Part shown: piece after piece, positions 1-8,497 of the stretch | How positions within the stretch are numbered: the stretch's first letter is position 1 | How the letters are laid out: each line of letters starts with the position of its first letter | Assembly: GCF_013978595.1 (NCBI RefSeq) | Contig: NZ_JACDTZ010000001.1 | Coordinates: forward strand, 744,001 to 808,000 | Source of the DNA: Corynebacterium haematomassiliense | GTDB lineage: Bacteria; Actinomycetota; Actinomycetes; Mycobacteriales; Mycobacteriaceae | Length of the DNA stretch: 64,000 nucleotides | Direction: 5' to 3' | Notes under the pieces: model-generated | Database searches by the model: none | What the model saw: the letters and a program-made list of their open reading frames with translations, nothing else | What the model was told of the DNA's origin: nothing | Program-made: the position numbers and the translations under genes

Positions 1-1
1 C

Positions 2-805
2 TGGCTGTTCGTCTCCCTGCCCCTACTGGAGGACCGCGGGGTGATCGAGGCGAACTTCACCTTCGACTCCGAGCTCGCGCCCCTTCCGGGCGAGCCCATC
101 CCCGACGCGCCGTGGGAAAGCGCGCTGAAGCTTCTCGACGACCTATCGGCCCGCCTTTCCCGCCACACCCGTCAACTGTGGGTGACCCACGCCCTCGAGG
201 CCGATGAGCCGCCGCACGTACGGGGCTACGGCTACCAGGCAGCGTTCCGGGAGGACCAGGGCACGTTTTCCGTCTCCGCGATTGAGGGGTTGCCTGATGC
301 TGCGGATGCCGAGTTCGCGGTGGTCCAGGGCCCCGGCTTCTCAGCGCGGCGAAACGCTGCGCCTGGCGAACTGGAGCAGTTCTCCCGTTTGCTCACCTCG
401 GCCTCGCGCGACTACCCCCGCGGCGAGCTGGTCATGGACACCATCGAGTGGGACCTCGCCCGCATTCAGGACGCCGGTGCCAGGTTGCAGGACCGTGGCG
501 GCTCCCAGCTCACTGGCCTGGCATATGTCAACGACGAGTGCGTCGGTCTTTGCGAGGTTGTCCGGTACTTTTCGGACGACCCGAAAGTTTGCGAACTCGG
601 TTTGATCTACCTGCTTCCCGAGCACCGCGGCCGCGGCATCGGCTCCGCACTGCTGCGCGCGTCGCTCACGCGCGCCAAAGAGACCTGGGAGGACCTGGAG
701 ACGGTCTACTGCTCCTACCCCGCCGACTCCCCCGCGGCGAACGCGATCATGAGGGGCCTTGACGCGGAGGTGGTTTCCTCCACCACCGCGTGGCAGAAAC
801 CGTAG
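2..805 (+). CDS. GNAT family N-acetyltransferase, 5'-truncated by window edge
   Basis: The reading frame is open from base 2 (first residues WLFVSLPLLEDRG), so the true start lies upstream. The C-terminal half carries the GNAT acetyl-CoA loop (HRGRGIGSALLRAS, bases about 631-666) after a beta-strand segment ELGLIYLLPE, and the N-terminal part may be a second, degenerate GNAT domain. The acceptor substrate cannot be told from sequence. It reads towards the next gene, which is on the opposite strand, and is followed by a 30-bp palindrome at 817-846. Confidence is high for the fold and low for the function. Confidence 0.8.
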   Translation, partial: WLFVSLPLLEDRGVIEANFTFDSELAPLPGEPIPDAPWESALKLLDDLSARLSRHTRQLWVTHALEADEPPHVRGYGYQAAFREDQGTFSVSAIEGLPDAADAEFAVVQGPGFSARRNAAPGELEQFSRLLTSASRDYPRGELVMDTIEWDLARIQDAGARLQDRGGSQLTGLAYVNDECVGLCEVVRYFSDDPKVCELGLIYLLPEHRGRGIGSALLRASLTRAKETWEDLETVYCSYPADSPAANAIMRGLDAEVVSSTTAWQKP

Positions 806-816
806 GCAGTGCGCTC

Positions 817-846
817 CTTGTAAATGCCGATATCGGCGTTTACAAG
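817..846. repeat. Near-perfect 30-bp palindrome centred on GCCGATATCGGC
   Basis: The arms CTTGTAAATGCCGAT and ATCGGCGTTTACAAG pair with a single T/C mismatch. A partial copy (CATGCCGATATCGGCTTTTG) follows at 892-911 and the same core recurs as two inverted arms at 56045-56125. The site lies between convergent genes and could act as a terminator-like cruciform or a protein site. Confidence 0.7.
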
Positions 847-891
847 GTGAGCCGCCACAAAAGCCCAGGTCGCGGGTCGGCGGTCGCGCTA

Positions 892-911
892 CATGCCGAT
901 ATCGGCTTTTG
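892..911. repeat. Second copy of the GCCGATATCGGC palindrome
   Basis: CATGCCGATATCGGCTTTTG shares the ATGCCGATATCGGC core with the palindrome at 817-846. Its GGCTTTTG end can pair with CAAAAGCC at 857-864, so this intergenic stretch (806-945) can fold in two ways. Confidence 0.55.
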
Positions 912-945
912 CGGGCTGGGGACCGGCGGCGCGGGGTTGTACCTG

Positions 946-1560
946 TTAGTCCAACGTCTTGCGGTGTCGCTCTGCTGCGCGGGCACGGCGGTCGTCGATA
1001 AGCAAAGGGTTCTCCTGCTCCCTCGTCGCGGCGCGCTGCGCGAGTGCAACCTCATCCTTGCCTTGCGCCTCGGCGCGCTGCTTAGCGACGGCCGCCTGCT
1101 CCTCGTTGCGCGACAGGATCAGCGGGAAGACCGTGAACACCACGATCACCACCGCGAGCAGGACCAGGTAGTAGCCGGGGCCACGGCTGATACCGGAGGC
1201 GTTGGAGTTGCGCAGCCACATGCCGAGCACGGAGTAGACCAGCGAGACGGTTGTGACCATCCACGCGGGAACCGCGAGTGCGAAGCGCTGCGTGGCAACT
1301 GCGAGCGTGGTCAGGACACCGACGCCGATGAGCGAGATCCACGCGAAGATGTACTCCGTGACCGCGGTCTGGGCGTCCTTCGCCGCGTCAGTGGCAGCGA
1401 GCACCTGCCATAGCGACGCCCCGCCGACGAACGGTAGGAACAGCGCCACCACGTAGATGGCCACCGCGGCGGCGAGCACCCAGCGTTTTGCGCCCATGTC
1501 CACGGTGGATGCGGCTTTCTTCTCCGCGCGGGCAAGGGATTCGGTGTTGGGCTGCGTCAT
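946..1560 (-). CDS. Conserved actinobacterial membrane protein next to miaB (Rv2732c-like)
   Basis: About 204 residues. Four hydrophobic segments are visible: near residues 25-50 (VLAAAVAIYVVALFLPFVGG), 70-90, 95-115 and 125-150. A charged, Ala/Glu/Arg-rich cytoplasmic tail follows. I chose the ATG at 1560 over the upstream TTG at 1569 because TACAGT lies 8 nt before it, as in a leaderless start. It follows miaB by 17 nt on the same strand, the arrangement also seen in mycobacteria. No catalytic motif is visible and the function is unknown. The tail contains a CGTCGATAAGCAA repeat copy, read as LLID. Confidence 0.75.
   Translation of the reverse strand: MTQPNTESLARAEKKAASTVDMGAKRWVLAAAVAIYVVALFLPFVGGASLWQVLAATDAAKDAQTAVTEYIFAWISLIGVGVLTTLAVATQRFALAVPAWMVTTVSLVYSVLGMWLRNSNASGISRGPGYYLVLLAVVIVVFTVFPLILSRNEEQAAVAKQRAEAQGKDEVALAQRAATREQENPLLIDDRRARAAERHRKTLD
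993..1005 (+). repeat. Dispersed 13-mer CGTCGATAAGCAA, copy 1
   Basis: Exact copy inside the C-terminal tail of the membrane protein gene, where the opposite strand reads LLID. Confidence 0.7.
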
Positions 1561-1577
1561 GTCGCCCAACTGTAGCC

Positions 1578-3104
1578 CTAGCTACCGCAGCAGGCGGAAT
1601 CTGCTGGAGCGGCGGCGGGCTGGCCAATCGTCGGCAGGCCAAGGCCCACACCGATGGGCGCGGTGGTGGGCACCTCTCCCCGCTCAGAGTTGTCGCCGGC
1701 CTTGGTGCGGCGGTGCTCGTGGATGCCGGAATCCGCGATCAGGTAGTGCGGCTTCGCGTCGGTGATGGTGACGGTGACGATATCGCCCGGGCGGACCTCA
1801 CCGTCGATGTTGCCCTCGAGCGCGAAGTGCACCAGGCGGCCGTCGCGGGCGCGGCCGGACATGCGATGGGTGCGGTCGTTCTTGCGGCCGTCTTCTTGGA
1901 CGAGGAGTTCCTGTTGCGTGCCGACGAGCTTCGCGTTCTCCTCCGCGCTGATGCGCTCCTGCAATGCGTGGAGGCGTTCGAAGCGCTCCTGGACCACAGC
2001 CTTGGGGATCTGCTGCTCCATCTCCGCCGCCGGGGTGCCGGGGCGCGGCGAGTACTGGAAGGTAAACGCGGAGGTGAAGCGGGCCTTCTCAACCACGTCG
2101 AGGGTGGCCTGGAAATCCTCTTCGGTCTCGCCAGGGAAACCGACGATGATGTCGGTGGTGATCGCGGCGTGCGGCAGCTTCTCGCGTACCTCGTCCAGGA
2201 TGGCCAGGAACTTCTTGGAGCGGTAGGACCGGCGCATGTCCTTGAGCACCTTGTCGGAGCCGGACTGCAGCGGCATGTGCAGCTGCGGGCACACGTTCGG
2301 GGTCTCCGCCATCGCGTCGATGACGTCGGAGGTGAACTCCGCCGGGTGCGGGGAGGTAAAACGTACGCGCTCCAAGCCCTCGATGTCGCCGCAGGCGCGC
2401 AGCAGCTTGGAGAAGGCAGAACGGTCGCGCTCCATGTCCTCGTCGACGAAGTTCACGCCGTACGAGTTCACGTTCTGCCCCAGCAGGGTCACCTCGGAGA
2501 CACCCTGATCCACCAGCGCCTTAACCTCGGCGAGGATCTCGCCCGGGCGGCGGTCCACCTCCTTGCCGCGCAGGCTGGGCACGATGCAGAACGTGCAGGT
2601 GTTGTTGCAGCCCACCGAGATGGACACCCAGCCGGCGTAGGCGGATTCGCGCTTGGCGGGCAGCACGGACGGGAAGACCTCGAGGGCCTCCACGATCTCC
2701 ACCTGGGCCTCATCCTCCACACGCGCCCGGTCGAGCAACGCCGGCAGCGCAGAGATGTTGTGGGTGCCAAAGACAGCGTCTACCCACGGCGCCTTTTCAA
2801 TGACGGTGTCGCGGTCCTTCTGCGCCAGGCACCCGCCGACGGCGATCTGCATGCCGGGGTGGTCGGCCTTGACGTTCTTCAGCTGTCCGAGCGAGCCGTA
2901 GAGGCGCTTGTCAGCGTTCTCGCGCACCGCGCAGGTGTTGAAGACCACCAGGTCGGGCTCCTCGCCGGCATCGGCCGCGACGTAGCCCGCGTCTTCGAGC
3001 ATGCCGGAAAGACGCTCGGAGTCGTGCACGTTCATCTGGCAGCCGAACGTGCGCACCTCGTAGGTGCGGGGATTGCTGTTTTGGGTGGTGCTCGCCGTAG
3101 TCAC
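1578..3104 (-). CDS. miaB: tRNA-2-methylthio-N6-dimethylallyladenosine synthase
   Basis: 508-residue methylthiotransferase that adds the 2-methylthio group to isopentenyladenosine at tRNA position 37. The N-terminal domain has the auxiliary [4Fe-4S] cysteines C22, C58 and C92. The radical SAM triad is C166, C170 and C173 in CNNTCTFC, and a TRAM domain follows near residues 375-440. Length and all six cysteines match the family. A C-terminal extension of about 60 residues ending ADSACCGS is weakly conserved. It is transcribed with the downstream membrane protein. Confidence 0.95.
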   Translation of the reverse strand: MTTASTTQNSNPRTYEVRTFGCQMNVHDSERLSGMLEDAGYVAADAGEEPDLVVFNTCAVRENADKRLYGSLGQLKNVKADHPGMQIAVGGCLAQKDRDTVIEKAPWVDAVFGTHNISALPALLDRARVEDEAQVEIVEALEVFPSVLPAKRESAYAGWVSISVGCNNTCTFCIVPSLRGKEVDRRPGEILAEVKALVDQGVSEVTLLGQNVNSYGVNFVDEDMERDRSAFSKLLRACGDIEGLERVRFTSPHPAEFTSDVIDAMAETPNVCPQLHMPLQSGSDKVLKDMRRSYRSKKFLAILDEVREKLPHAAITTDIIVGFPGETEEDFQATLDVVEKARFTSAFTFQYSPRPGTPAAEMEQQIPKAVVQERFERLHALQERISAEENAKLVGTQQELLVQEDGRKNDRTHRMSGRARDGRLVHFALEGNIDGEVRPGDIVTVTITDAKPHYLIADSGIHEHRRTKAGDNSERGEVPTTAPIGVGLGLPTIGQPAAAPADSACCGS

Positions 3105-3128
3105 GGCGAGACAGTCTAACCAGGTGAG

Positions 3129-4277
3129 CTACAACCGCGAAATGACGTCTGCCAGCCCGTCGATCTGCGCGTCGGTGTGGGTGGCCATCACCGTCACCCG
3201 CAGCATCGCAGCACCGCGCGGGACGGTTGGCCAGCGGATGGCGGGCACGAAATACCCGGCCTCGCGGAGTGCGGCCGACGCGTTGACTGCCTGCGTCTCG
3301 TCGCCGATGGGCACCGGGATGATCGGACTTTGCCACTCGCCCATCCCGAGGTGGCCGGCCAGACGGCGGATGTTGCGGTGCAGCGCAGGCACCGGACTGT
3401 CTTCGCCCTCAAGCACGCCGATGGCCGCCGAAACGGCCGCGCACGTGGCCGGCGTGGACGAAGTGGAGTAGACGAAGGTGCGGGCCTTCTGCCGCAGCAG
3501 CGCAGCCACTGGTGCGGAGGCAGCCACTGCCCCGCCTTCGACGCCGAGCGCCTTTGATGAGGTGGCTACGAGGATGTCCGGATGGTCGTCGACAAGCGAA
3601 AAGTGCTCCGTGATGCCGCGGCCCGTCGCGCCGAGGGTGCCGGTGCCGTGCGCGTCGTCGACCATGAGGGCGGCGCCGCGGGCGTGGCAGACTGCGAGGA
3701 GTTCGGGGACGGGCGCGAGGGTGCCGTCCATGGAAAACAACCCGTCGGTGACCACGATTGCTTCTCCGGAATGGCCTCGCAACAGCTCGTCGACGTGCGC
3801 CGGGTCGCGGTGGCTGTACACGCGCACCGTGGCACCCTGCGCCTTGGCCAGGCGGCAGCCGTCGATGATGCTGGCGTGATTGCGCTCGTCCGAGACGATG
3901 AGCGTGCCCGGGCCGGCGAGCGCCTGCAGCACGCCGGCATTCGCCATGAACCCGGCGGAGAAGAACACGGAGTCCTCGTAACCGAGGAATCGGGCGAAAT
4001 CGTGCTCAACTTGCGCGTGCAGGTCCGTGGTGCCGGTGGTCAGGCGCGATCCGCCGGGGCCCGCGCCGAAGCGGTTGAGCGCGTCAGCGGCTGCTCTGGT
4101 GACGGCGGGGTGTTCGGCCAGCCCCAGGTAGTTCGAGGAGCTGAACAGCACGTACTCGCGCCCATCGATGGTGGCTACCGGGGTCTGGCCAGTGCGAAAG
4201 ATTGCGGGGGTGCGCTCAAGGCCTTGGCTGCGCCAGGTGTCGCTCTGTTGCTTGGCGGCGCTATCGAGCCAGCTCAT
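3129..4277 (-). CDS. bioF: 8-amino-7-oxononanoate synthase (biotin synthesis)
   Basis: 382-residue PLP enzyme of the alpha-oxoamine synthase family. It condenses pimeloyl-CoA with L-alanine in the cytoplasm. The PLP lysine is K242 in TSSKALG and the cofactor-binding VDDAHGTG segment supplies D208 and H210; SDERNHAS near residue 129 is the usual substrate-side motif. Its ATG overlaps the bioW stop (ATGA), so the two are translationally coupled. C. glutamicum is known as a biotin auxotroph lacking bioF, so its presence here is notable. A glycine C-acetyltransferase would look similar, but the bioW neighbour settles the call. Confidence 0.92.
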   Translation of the reverse strand: MSWLDSAAKQQSDTWRSQGLERTPAIFRTGQTPVATIDGREYVLFSSSNYLGLAEHPAVTRAAADALNRFGAGPGGSRLTTGTTDLHAQVEHDFARFLGYEDSVFFSAGFMANAGVLQALAGPGTLIVSDERNHASIIDGCRLAKAQGATVRVYSHRDPAHVDELLRGHSGEAIVVTDGLFSMDGTLAPVPELLAVCHARGAALMVDDAHGTGTLGATGRGITEHFSLVDDHPDILVATSSKALGVEGGAVAASAPVAALLRQKARTFVYSTSSTPATCAAVSAAIGVLEGEDSPVPALHRNIRRLAGHLGMGEWQSPIIPVPIGDETQAVNASAALREAGYFVPAIRWPTVPRGAAMLRVTVMATHTDAQIDGLADVISRL

Positions 4278-4990
4278 TTGGCCTCCCCAACCAGCACGGG
4301 GGTGTGCTCGAGGTAGTCAATCAGGTCCGCAGGGTCGTCGGTGTCCACGACAAACAGGCGCCCGCCCATTTCGGAGCCGACCGGCTTCATGTTGGGCACG
4401 CGCAGGTACCCCATCTCTCTGGAGGCCACATAGCCGGTGGTGTAGTCCGGATCGTCCGAGAAGCAGACCTCGGCGAGCATAGCCGGGTGGTGCGCCACCT
4501 TGGAAGCGAGCACGAGCGCATCGGTCACGCGGGTTTTGCCGGAGTGCGTCTCTGGGCGCTCCCCTGTGGCGGTGGCGGCGTCCATGGAGGTCACCCGCAC
4601 GCCGCGGGCGTGATCCGGTTCGAGGCGTGCACCGGTTGTCGCGTGGAAGAGGATGGCCCCGCGCATGTCGCGCACGCCGGTGAGCAGCTCCCATGCTTCG
4701 GCGGCGTGCGGGGTCAGCGGGGCGAGCGCGTCGATCACGGTCTCGCGGGCCTCTGCCGGGTCTGCGCAGTGCGCCTCCCTGATTGGCAACGCCGGGATAT
4801 GTGCCACTTCGCCGTCGATGGCGGTCACCGTCACTGTGATTGAATCCGGCTTTCCCTTGCCGTGGGCCAACGCGCGAGTGCCCATCGCGGCGCACACGTC
4901 TGGAACCTCGCGCTCCTCCACGATGCGCTCGGCGCCGGAGATGTGGGAGCCGAGCGCGCTGGAGCGCATCTTCACGCTGAACAAAGCCAT
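4274..4990 (-). CDS. bioW: 6-carboxyhexanoate-CoA ligase (pimeloyl-CoA synthetase)
   Basis: 238 residues, against about 259 for the Bacillus enzyme. It activates pimelate with ATP and CoA, giving the BioF substrate. Segments I recognise from BioW are FSVKMRSSALGSHISGAER at the N-terminus, GKPDSI, RDMRGAILF, and SKVAHHPAMLAEVCFSDDP followed by TTGYVASREMGY. I chose the ATG at 4990. A longer open frame continues upstream only by running antisense through recX, and TAGACT sits 7 nt before this ATG. No Shine-Dalgarno is visible, so the mRNA is probably leaderless. A BioQ-type palindrome lies 25-37 nt upstream. Confidence 0.92.
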   Translation of the reverse strand: MALFSVKMRSSALGSHISGAERIVEEREVPDVCAAMGTRALAHGKGKPDSITVTVTAIDGEVAHIPALPIREAHCADPAEARETVIDALAPLTPHAAEAWELLTGVRDMRGAILFHATTGARLEPDHARGVRVTSMDAATATGERPETHSGKTRVTDALVLASKVAHHPAMLAEVCFSDDPDYTTGYVASREMGYLRVPNMKPVGSEMGGRLFVVDTDDPADLIDYLEHTPVLVGEAK

Positions 4991-4997
4991 GCGGTTA

Positions 4998-5003
4998 AGT
5001 CTA
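4998..5003 (-). promoter_or_regulatory. Predicted -10 box TAGACT of the leaderless bioWF promoter
   Basis: TAGACT on the minus strand ends 7 nt before the bioW ATG, putting the predicted transcription start on the A of ATG. No ribosome binding site is present in between. Confidence 0.6.
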
Positions 5004-5014
5004 GGAGACCGCCT

Positions 5015-5027
5015 TGAACACCGTTCA
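5015..5027. promoter_or_regulatory. BioQ-type operator upstream of bioW
   Basis: TGAACACCGTTCA is a perfect TGAAC-N3-GTTCA palindrome. The corynebacterial TetR-family biotin repressor BioQ is described as binding TGAAC-N3-GTTAC, so this matches 9 of 10 defined bases. It overlaps the expected -35 region of the bioWF promoter, fitting repression of biotin synthesis. Confidence 0.75.
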
Positions 5028-5037
5028 GTGTTTCGGT

Positions 5038-5619
5038 CTACTCCTCGCACTCTGCGATGCGCGCGTCCAGTTCCTCGCGGGCGATACGAAGCGCCATTCC
5101 CTGGTTGAAGCCGCGCCGGGCCAACGCGCCAACGACGCGGCGCAGGTGCTTGTCGTACTCGGCGCGGTCTACAGGAGCCGCTTTGACCTTCCGCGCGGAC
5201 TTCTCCGCAACCGCGCGCGCGGTGTGCTCCTCGTCTTCGTCGGAGATCTGCTCCAGGGCTGCGGCGCGGTCCGCTCCCCCAACGCCCTTGTCGCGCAGCT
5301 CCATATCCAACGCGCGGGCGGACTTGCCGCGACGGGCGGCGCGCTGGCGCACCCACTCGTGGGCGAACTGCGCGTCGTTGATAAGGCCGGAGCCGGCAAG
5401 ATCGTCGAGGACTTCGTCTACAAGCTGCGGCTCGAACTCGGCCTTGATCAGCCGCTCGCGTAGCTCCGCGCGGGAGCGCGCACGCTGATCAAGCAGGCCG
5501 AGCGCCCGCTTGCGCACGGGAGCCAGGGCCTCCTCGTGTGTCCGGTCGAAAAGACCGGTGCCCGGCTCGTAGGCGTCAAGCACCGCCTGGAGCCGGGCAA
5601 CCTTGTCCGCGTCCGCCAA
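5038..5619 (-). CDS. recX: Recombination regulatory protein RecX
   Basis: 193 residues with the three-helix repeats typical of RecX (RALGLLDQRARSRAELRERL near residue 33, then LVDEVLDDLAGSGLINDAQFA). It binds RecA filaments and inhibits their activity. The start is TTG at 5619, directly abutting the recA TAG stop; the only ribosome site is GGAGAAG inside the recA 3' end, so translation is coupled to recA. No other in-frame start fits before residue 14. The order recA-recX is typical. Confidence 0.9.
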   Translation of the reverse strand: MADADKVARLQAVLDAYEPGTGLFDRTHEEALAPVRKRALGLLDQRARSRAELRERLIKAEFEPQLVDEVLDDLAGSGLINDAQFAHEWVRQRAARRGKSARALDMELRDKGVGGADRAAALEQISDEDEEHTARAVAEKSARKVKAAPVDRAEYDKHLRRVVGALARRGFNQGMALRIAREELDARIAECEE

Positions 5620-6747
5620 CTACTTCTCCGCGGTTGCGGGTGCCGCCACGTCGTCCTCGTCATCGAAGTCGATGTTCGGCACCATATCCACCGGCTCGTC
5701 CGTCAGCTCGTCGGACGCGTTGGCGTACTTGCCCACGCCGAGTGCGCGGAAGATCTTGTCCTCGATCTCGTTGGCCAACTCCGGGTTCTCCTTGAGGAAG
5801 ATGCGGGCCTTCTCCTTGCCCTGGCCCAGCTGGTCGCCCTCGTAGGTGAACCAGGAGCCGGACTTTTTCACGATGCCGTTTTCCACACCCATGTCGATGA
5901 TGGAACTCTCACGCGAGATGCCCTCGCCGTACATGATGTCGAACTCGGCGATCTTGAACGGCGGGGAAACCTTGTTCTTCACCACCTTCATCTTGGTGCG
6001 GTTGCCAATGGAGTCCTGGCCGTCCTTCAGCGTCTGAATGCGGCGGACATCGCAACGCACGGATGCGTAGAACTTCAGCGCCTTACCGCCGGTGGTGGTC
6101 TCCGGCGAGCCGAACATCACGCCGATCTTCTCGCGCAGCTGGTTAATGAAGATGGCAGTGGTGCCGGAGTTGTACAGCGCACCGGTCATCTTGCGCAGCG
6201 CCTGGGACATCAGGCGGGCCTGCAGGCCGACGTGGCTGTCGCCCATTTCGCCCTCGATCTCCGCCTTCGGGGTCAATGCGGCCACCGAGTCGATCACAAT
6301 CATGTCGATCGCGCCCGAGCGCACCAGCATGTCCGCAATCTCGAGCGCCTGCTCGCCGGTGTCCGGCTGGGACACCAGCAGGTTGTCGGTGTCCACGCCG
6401 AGCTTGCGCGCGTAGTCCGGGTCGAGGGCGTGTTCCGCGTCGATAAACGCCGCGATGCCGCCGCCGCGCTGCGCCTCCGCAATCGCATGCAGCGCCACGG
6501 TGGTCTTACCGGAAGATTCCGGCCCGTAGATCTCCACGATTCGTCCGCGCGGCCAACCACCAATGCCGAGCGCGACGTCGATGGCGGTGTTGCCGGAAGA
6601 GATGGACTGGATCGGCGGGCGGTTCTCATCGCCCAAGCGCATGACAGCGCCCTTGCCGTAGTCCTTCTCAATCATTGCCAGCGCTGCATCGAGCGCATTC
6701 TTGCGGTCGTTGCCGGCCGAAGCCGCGGACTTCTTCTTCGTTGCCAT
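5620..6747 (-). CDS. recA: DNA recombinase RecA
   Basis: 375 residues. Walker A GPESSGKT lies at residues 75-82, the MAW signature segment [14 protein letters not shown] lies near residue 226, and the C-terminal acidic tail is [11 protein letters not shown]. It catalyses ATP-dependent homologous strand exchange and stimulates LexA self-cleavage. No intein is present; the length is standard. A LexA-type box lies about 165 bp upstream. The 229-bp stretch 6748-6976 upstream otherwise holds only promoter-like AT-rich sequence. Confidence 0.98.
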   Translation of the reverse strand: MATKKKSAASAGNDRKNALDAALAMIEKDYGKGAVMRLGDENRPPIQSISSGNTAIDVALGIGGWPRGRIVEIYGPESSGKTTVALHAIAEAQRGGGIAAFIDAEHALDPDYARKLGVDTDNLLVSQPDTGEQALEIADMLVRSGAIDMIVIDSVAALTPKAEIEGEMGDSHVGLQARLMSQALRKMTGALYNSGTTAIFINQLREKIGVMFGSPETTTGGKALKFYASVRCDVRRIQTLKDGQDSIGNRTKMKVVKNKVSPPFKIAEFDIMYGEGISRESSIIDMGVENGIVKKSGSWFTYEGDQLGQGKEKARIFLKENPELANEIEDKIFRALGVGKYANASDELTDEPVDMVPNIDFDDEDDVAAPATAEK

Positions 6748-6912
6748 GTGGTGTTTCTACCTCCAAGTATTCGGCGGCGCTGGGCGCGTCGCGTGCACAG
6801 TTTCTTAGTTAGACGTATCGCCATACCGCTTCGGTTCCATTGAACTCAAAGAAATTTTCCAAGCGGAAACACGGCACACTGTAGAACGCGACGGCGACAC
6901 GCCAGAGAATAC

Positions 6913-6928
6913 ACGCAAACGTGTTCGA
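6913..6928. promoter_or_regulatory. Putative LexA/SOS box upstream of recA
   Basis: On the minus strand TCGAACACGTTTGCGT matches the corynebacterial SOS consensus TCGAA(A/C)ANNTGTTCGA at 11 of 14 defined positions; the left half is exact. TATTCT just downstream (6906-6911) could be the -10 element. Confidence 0.5.
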
Positions 6929-6952
6929 AATTCAACGACACGCCGGGGCAGC

Positions 6953-6977
6953 GGAGCCGTCGATAAGCAACGGCTCC
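6953..6977. terminator. Hairpin over the DUF3046 gene stop, with repeat motif in the loop
   Basis: GGAGCCGT (6953-6960) pairs with ACGGCTCC (6970-6977). The 9-nt loop is CGATAAGCA, part of the dispersed CGTCGATAAGCAA motif. No T-run follows. Confidence 0.5.
6958..6970 (+). repeat. Dispersed 13-mer CGTCGATAAGCAA, copy 2
   Basis: Exact copy that makes up the loop and upper stem of the hairpin downstream of the DUF3046 gene. Confidence 0.7.
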
Positions 6978-7192
6978 TAGGTGCCCGGGCGATCGACCCC
7001 GAGGCGGCGCTCCTCCGGGACATCGAACGCGTCGCAAAGCCCGCGCCACGCGTCGCGCGGATCCACACCGGCATCGATGAGCTGCGCAGACGTCTGCTCA
7101 AACCCGGGCAGCACCTGGGTCTGGATGATCCACTGCGCACGCTCCGAGCCGAACTCGTCCTGCACAAGCTGGTGAAACTCCGTCAAACGCAT
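6977..7192 (-). CDS. DUF3046 family small protein
   Basis: 71 residues starting MRLTEFHQLVQDEFG, with the conserved DPRDAWRGLCDAFDVPEERR segment. This small actinobacterial protein is regularly found beside recA; its function is unknown. A longer in-frame extension to 7474 runs antisense through bioY and is not believed, because the ATG at 7192 gives the family length exactly. Confidence 0.85.
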   Translation of the reverse strand: MRLTEFHQLVQDEFGSERAQWIIQTQVLPGFEQTSAQLIDAGVDPRDAWRGLCDAFDVPEERRLGVDRPGT

Positions 7193-7222
7193 GCGCCCGA
7201 CAGTACACGCCACCCGTCGCGG

Positions 7223-7228
7223 TACACT
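7223..7228 (+). promoter_or_regulatory. Predicted -10 box TACACT of leaderless bioY
   Basis: TACACT ends 7 nt before the bioY ATG at 7236 and no Shine-Dalgarno is present. I found no BioQ-type palindrome here. Confidence 0.5.
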
Positions 7229-7235
7229 CCCGCGC

Positions 7236-7802
7236 ATGAAGAAAAACTCTACAGCGCAGGATATCGCGCTAATCGCGGTCTTCGCCGCCATCGTCATCGT
7301 GCTGGGCTTCGTGTCCATCCCCGTCGGCGCGGCCGGCGTGCCCATTGTGCTGCAGAACGCCGCCGTGATCCTTGCGGGCCTCGTGCTGGGGTGGCGCCGC
7401 GGGTTCTCCGCCGCGGCGATCTTCCTGCTGGTGGGCCTCGCGCTGCCGGTGCTCGCGGGCGGCCGCACGGTCATCTCCGCTCTCGGTGGTCCGACCGTGG
7501 GCTACCTGGTCGGCTACCTTGTCTCCGCCGCCGTCGCCGGCGCGGTCGCGTACACCGCACCGTTCCGCTCGAACAAAACGGCGAGCATCGGAATCCTCAT
7601 CCTCGCCGGCTACCTGGCCCTGTTTTTCCAGTACCTCTGCGGCGTGTTCGGCCTGATGTGGCGCGCTGACATGAGCTTCGGCGCAGCCTGGGCGGCGCAG
7701 GTGCCGTTCCTGCTGCCGGACGCCGGCAAGGTCGCGCTCATGATCGCCATCGCGTTCGCCGTGCACCAAGCGTTCCCGGATCTGCGCGGGGCCCGTAAGT
7801 AA
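7236..7802 (+). CDS. bioY: Biotin ECF transporter S component BioY
   Basis: 188 residues and very hydrophobic with about six membrane segments. It captures biotin in an energy-coupling-factor importer. Family hallmarks are the N-terminal QDIALIAVFAAIVIVLGF helix, PIVLQNAAVILAGLVLG and the GGPTVGYLVGY segment. The ATG at 7236 was chosen because a TACACT box lies 7 nt upstream and MKKNSTAQD is a typical N-terminus; an earlier ATG at 7191 would overlap the divergent gene. It is followed directly by bioM and bioN. Confidence 0.93.
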   Translation: MKKNSTAQDIALIAVFAAIVIVLGFVSIPVGAAGVPIVLQNAAVILAGLVLGWRRGFSAAAIFLLVGLALPVLAGGRTVISALGGPTVGYLVGYLVSAAVAGAVAYTAPFRSNKTASIGILILAGYLALFFQYLCGVFGLMWRADMSFGAAWAAQVPFLLPDAGKVALMIAIAFAVHQAFPDLRGARK

Positions 7803-7807
7803 ACGCC

Positions 7808-8497
7808 ATGCCCCTCATCGAGTTTCGCAGCGCTGCCGTCGCGTATGACGGCGAGCAGATCCTCGCGCCGCTCACCGTGAGCCTGTCGGAGCAGCGCATC
7901 GGCATCATCGGCTCCAACGGCTCCGGCAAATCCACCACCGTGCGCCTGATCAACGGCCTCATCGAGCCGACATCGGGGCAAGTGCTTTACGACGGGCTCA
8001 CGCCCGACAAACGCGGCAAAGACATCCGCAAACGCGTCGGATTTGTCTTCTCCGACGCCGAATCCCAAATTGTCATGCCGCGCGTTTCCGACGACGTGGC
8101 GTTTTCCCTGCGCCGCTTCAAACTGCCGCGCGAGGAGGTCAAACGACGCGTAACAGAAGCGCTCGAGCGCTTCGATCTAGCCGACCGCGCCGAGAACTCC
8201 CCGCACACCCTCTCCGGCGGCGAGAAGCAGATGCTCGCGCTGGCCTCCGTGCTGGTGATCGAGCCGGACACGATCATCGCCGACGAGCCCACCACTCTGC
8301 TAGACCTGCGCAACCGCCGCCGCATCGTGCGCGAGCTGATGTCGCTGGACCAGCAGCTGATCGTGGTCACCCACGACCTGGAAATGCTGCGCGGATTCGA
8401 CCGCGTTCTGGTCATCGACGACGGAGCCTTGGCCTACGACGGCGGCCCCGACGCGGCAATCGCCTTCTACACCGACCTGATGGATGCGAAGCCGTGA
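7808..8497 (+). CDS. bioM: Biotin ECF transporter ATPase BioM
   Basis: 229-residue ABC ATPase that energises biotin uptake with BioY and BioN. Walker A is GSNGSGKST near residue 37, the signature is LSGGEKQ near residue 137, Walker B is TIIADEP and the switch histidine is in VTHD. It starts 6 nt after bioY and its TGA overlaps the bioN GTG, so the three genes form one operon. Confidence 0.93.
   Translation: MPLIEFRSAAVAYDGEQILAPLTVSLSEQRIGIIGSNGSGKSTTVRLINGLIEPTSGQVLYDGLTPDKRGKDIRKRVGFVFSDAESQIVMPRVSDDVAFSLRRFKLPREEVKRRVTEALERFDLADRAENSPHTLSGGEKQMLALASVLVIEPDTIIADEPTTLLDLRNRRRIVRELMSLDQQLIVVTHDLEMLRGFDRVLVIDDGALAYDGGPDAAIAFYTDLMDAKP

Noticed and set aside
1488..3119. 543-codon plus-strand frame antisense to miaB
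   Set aside because: High-GC third positions keep the antisense frame open; the miaB strand has all cysteines and domains.
4991..5356. N-terminal extension of the bioW frame by about 120 codons
   Set aside because: It overlaps recX in antisense, lacks BioW similarity, and the ATG at 4990 with its -10 box gives the family length.
5536..6843. 435-codon plus-strand frame antisense to recA/recX
   Set aside because: Antisense of two clear core genes, with no recognisable motif or start site.
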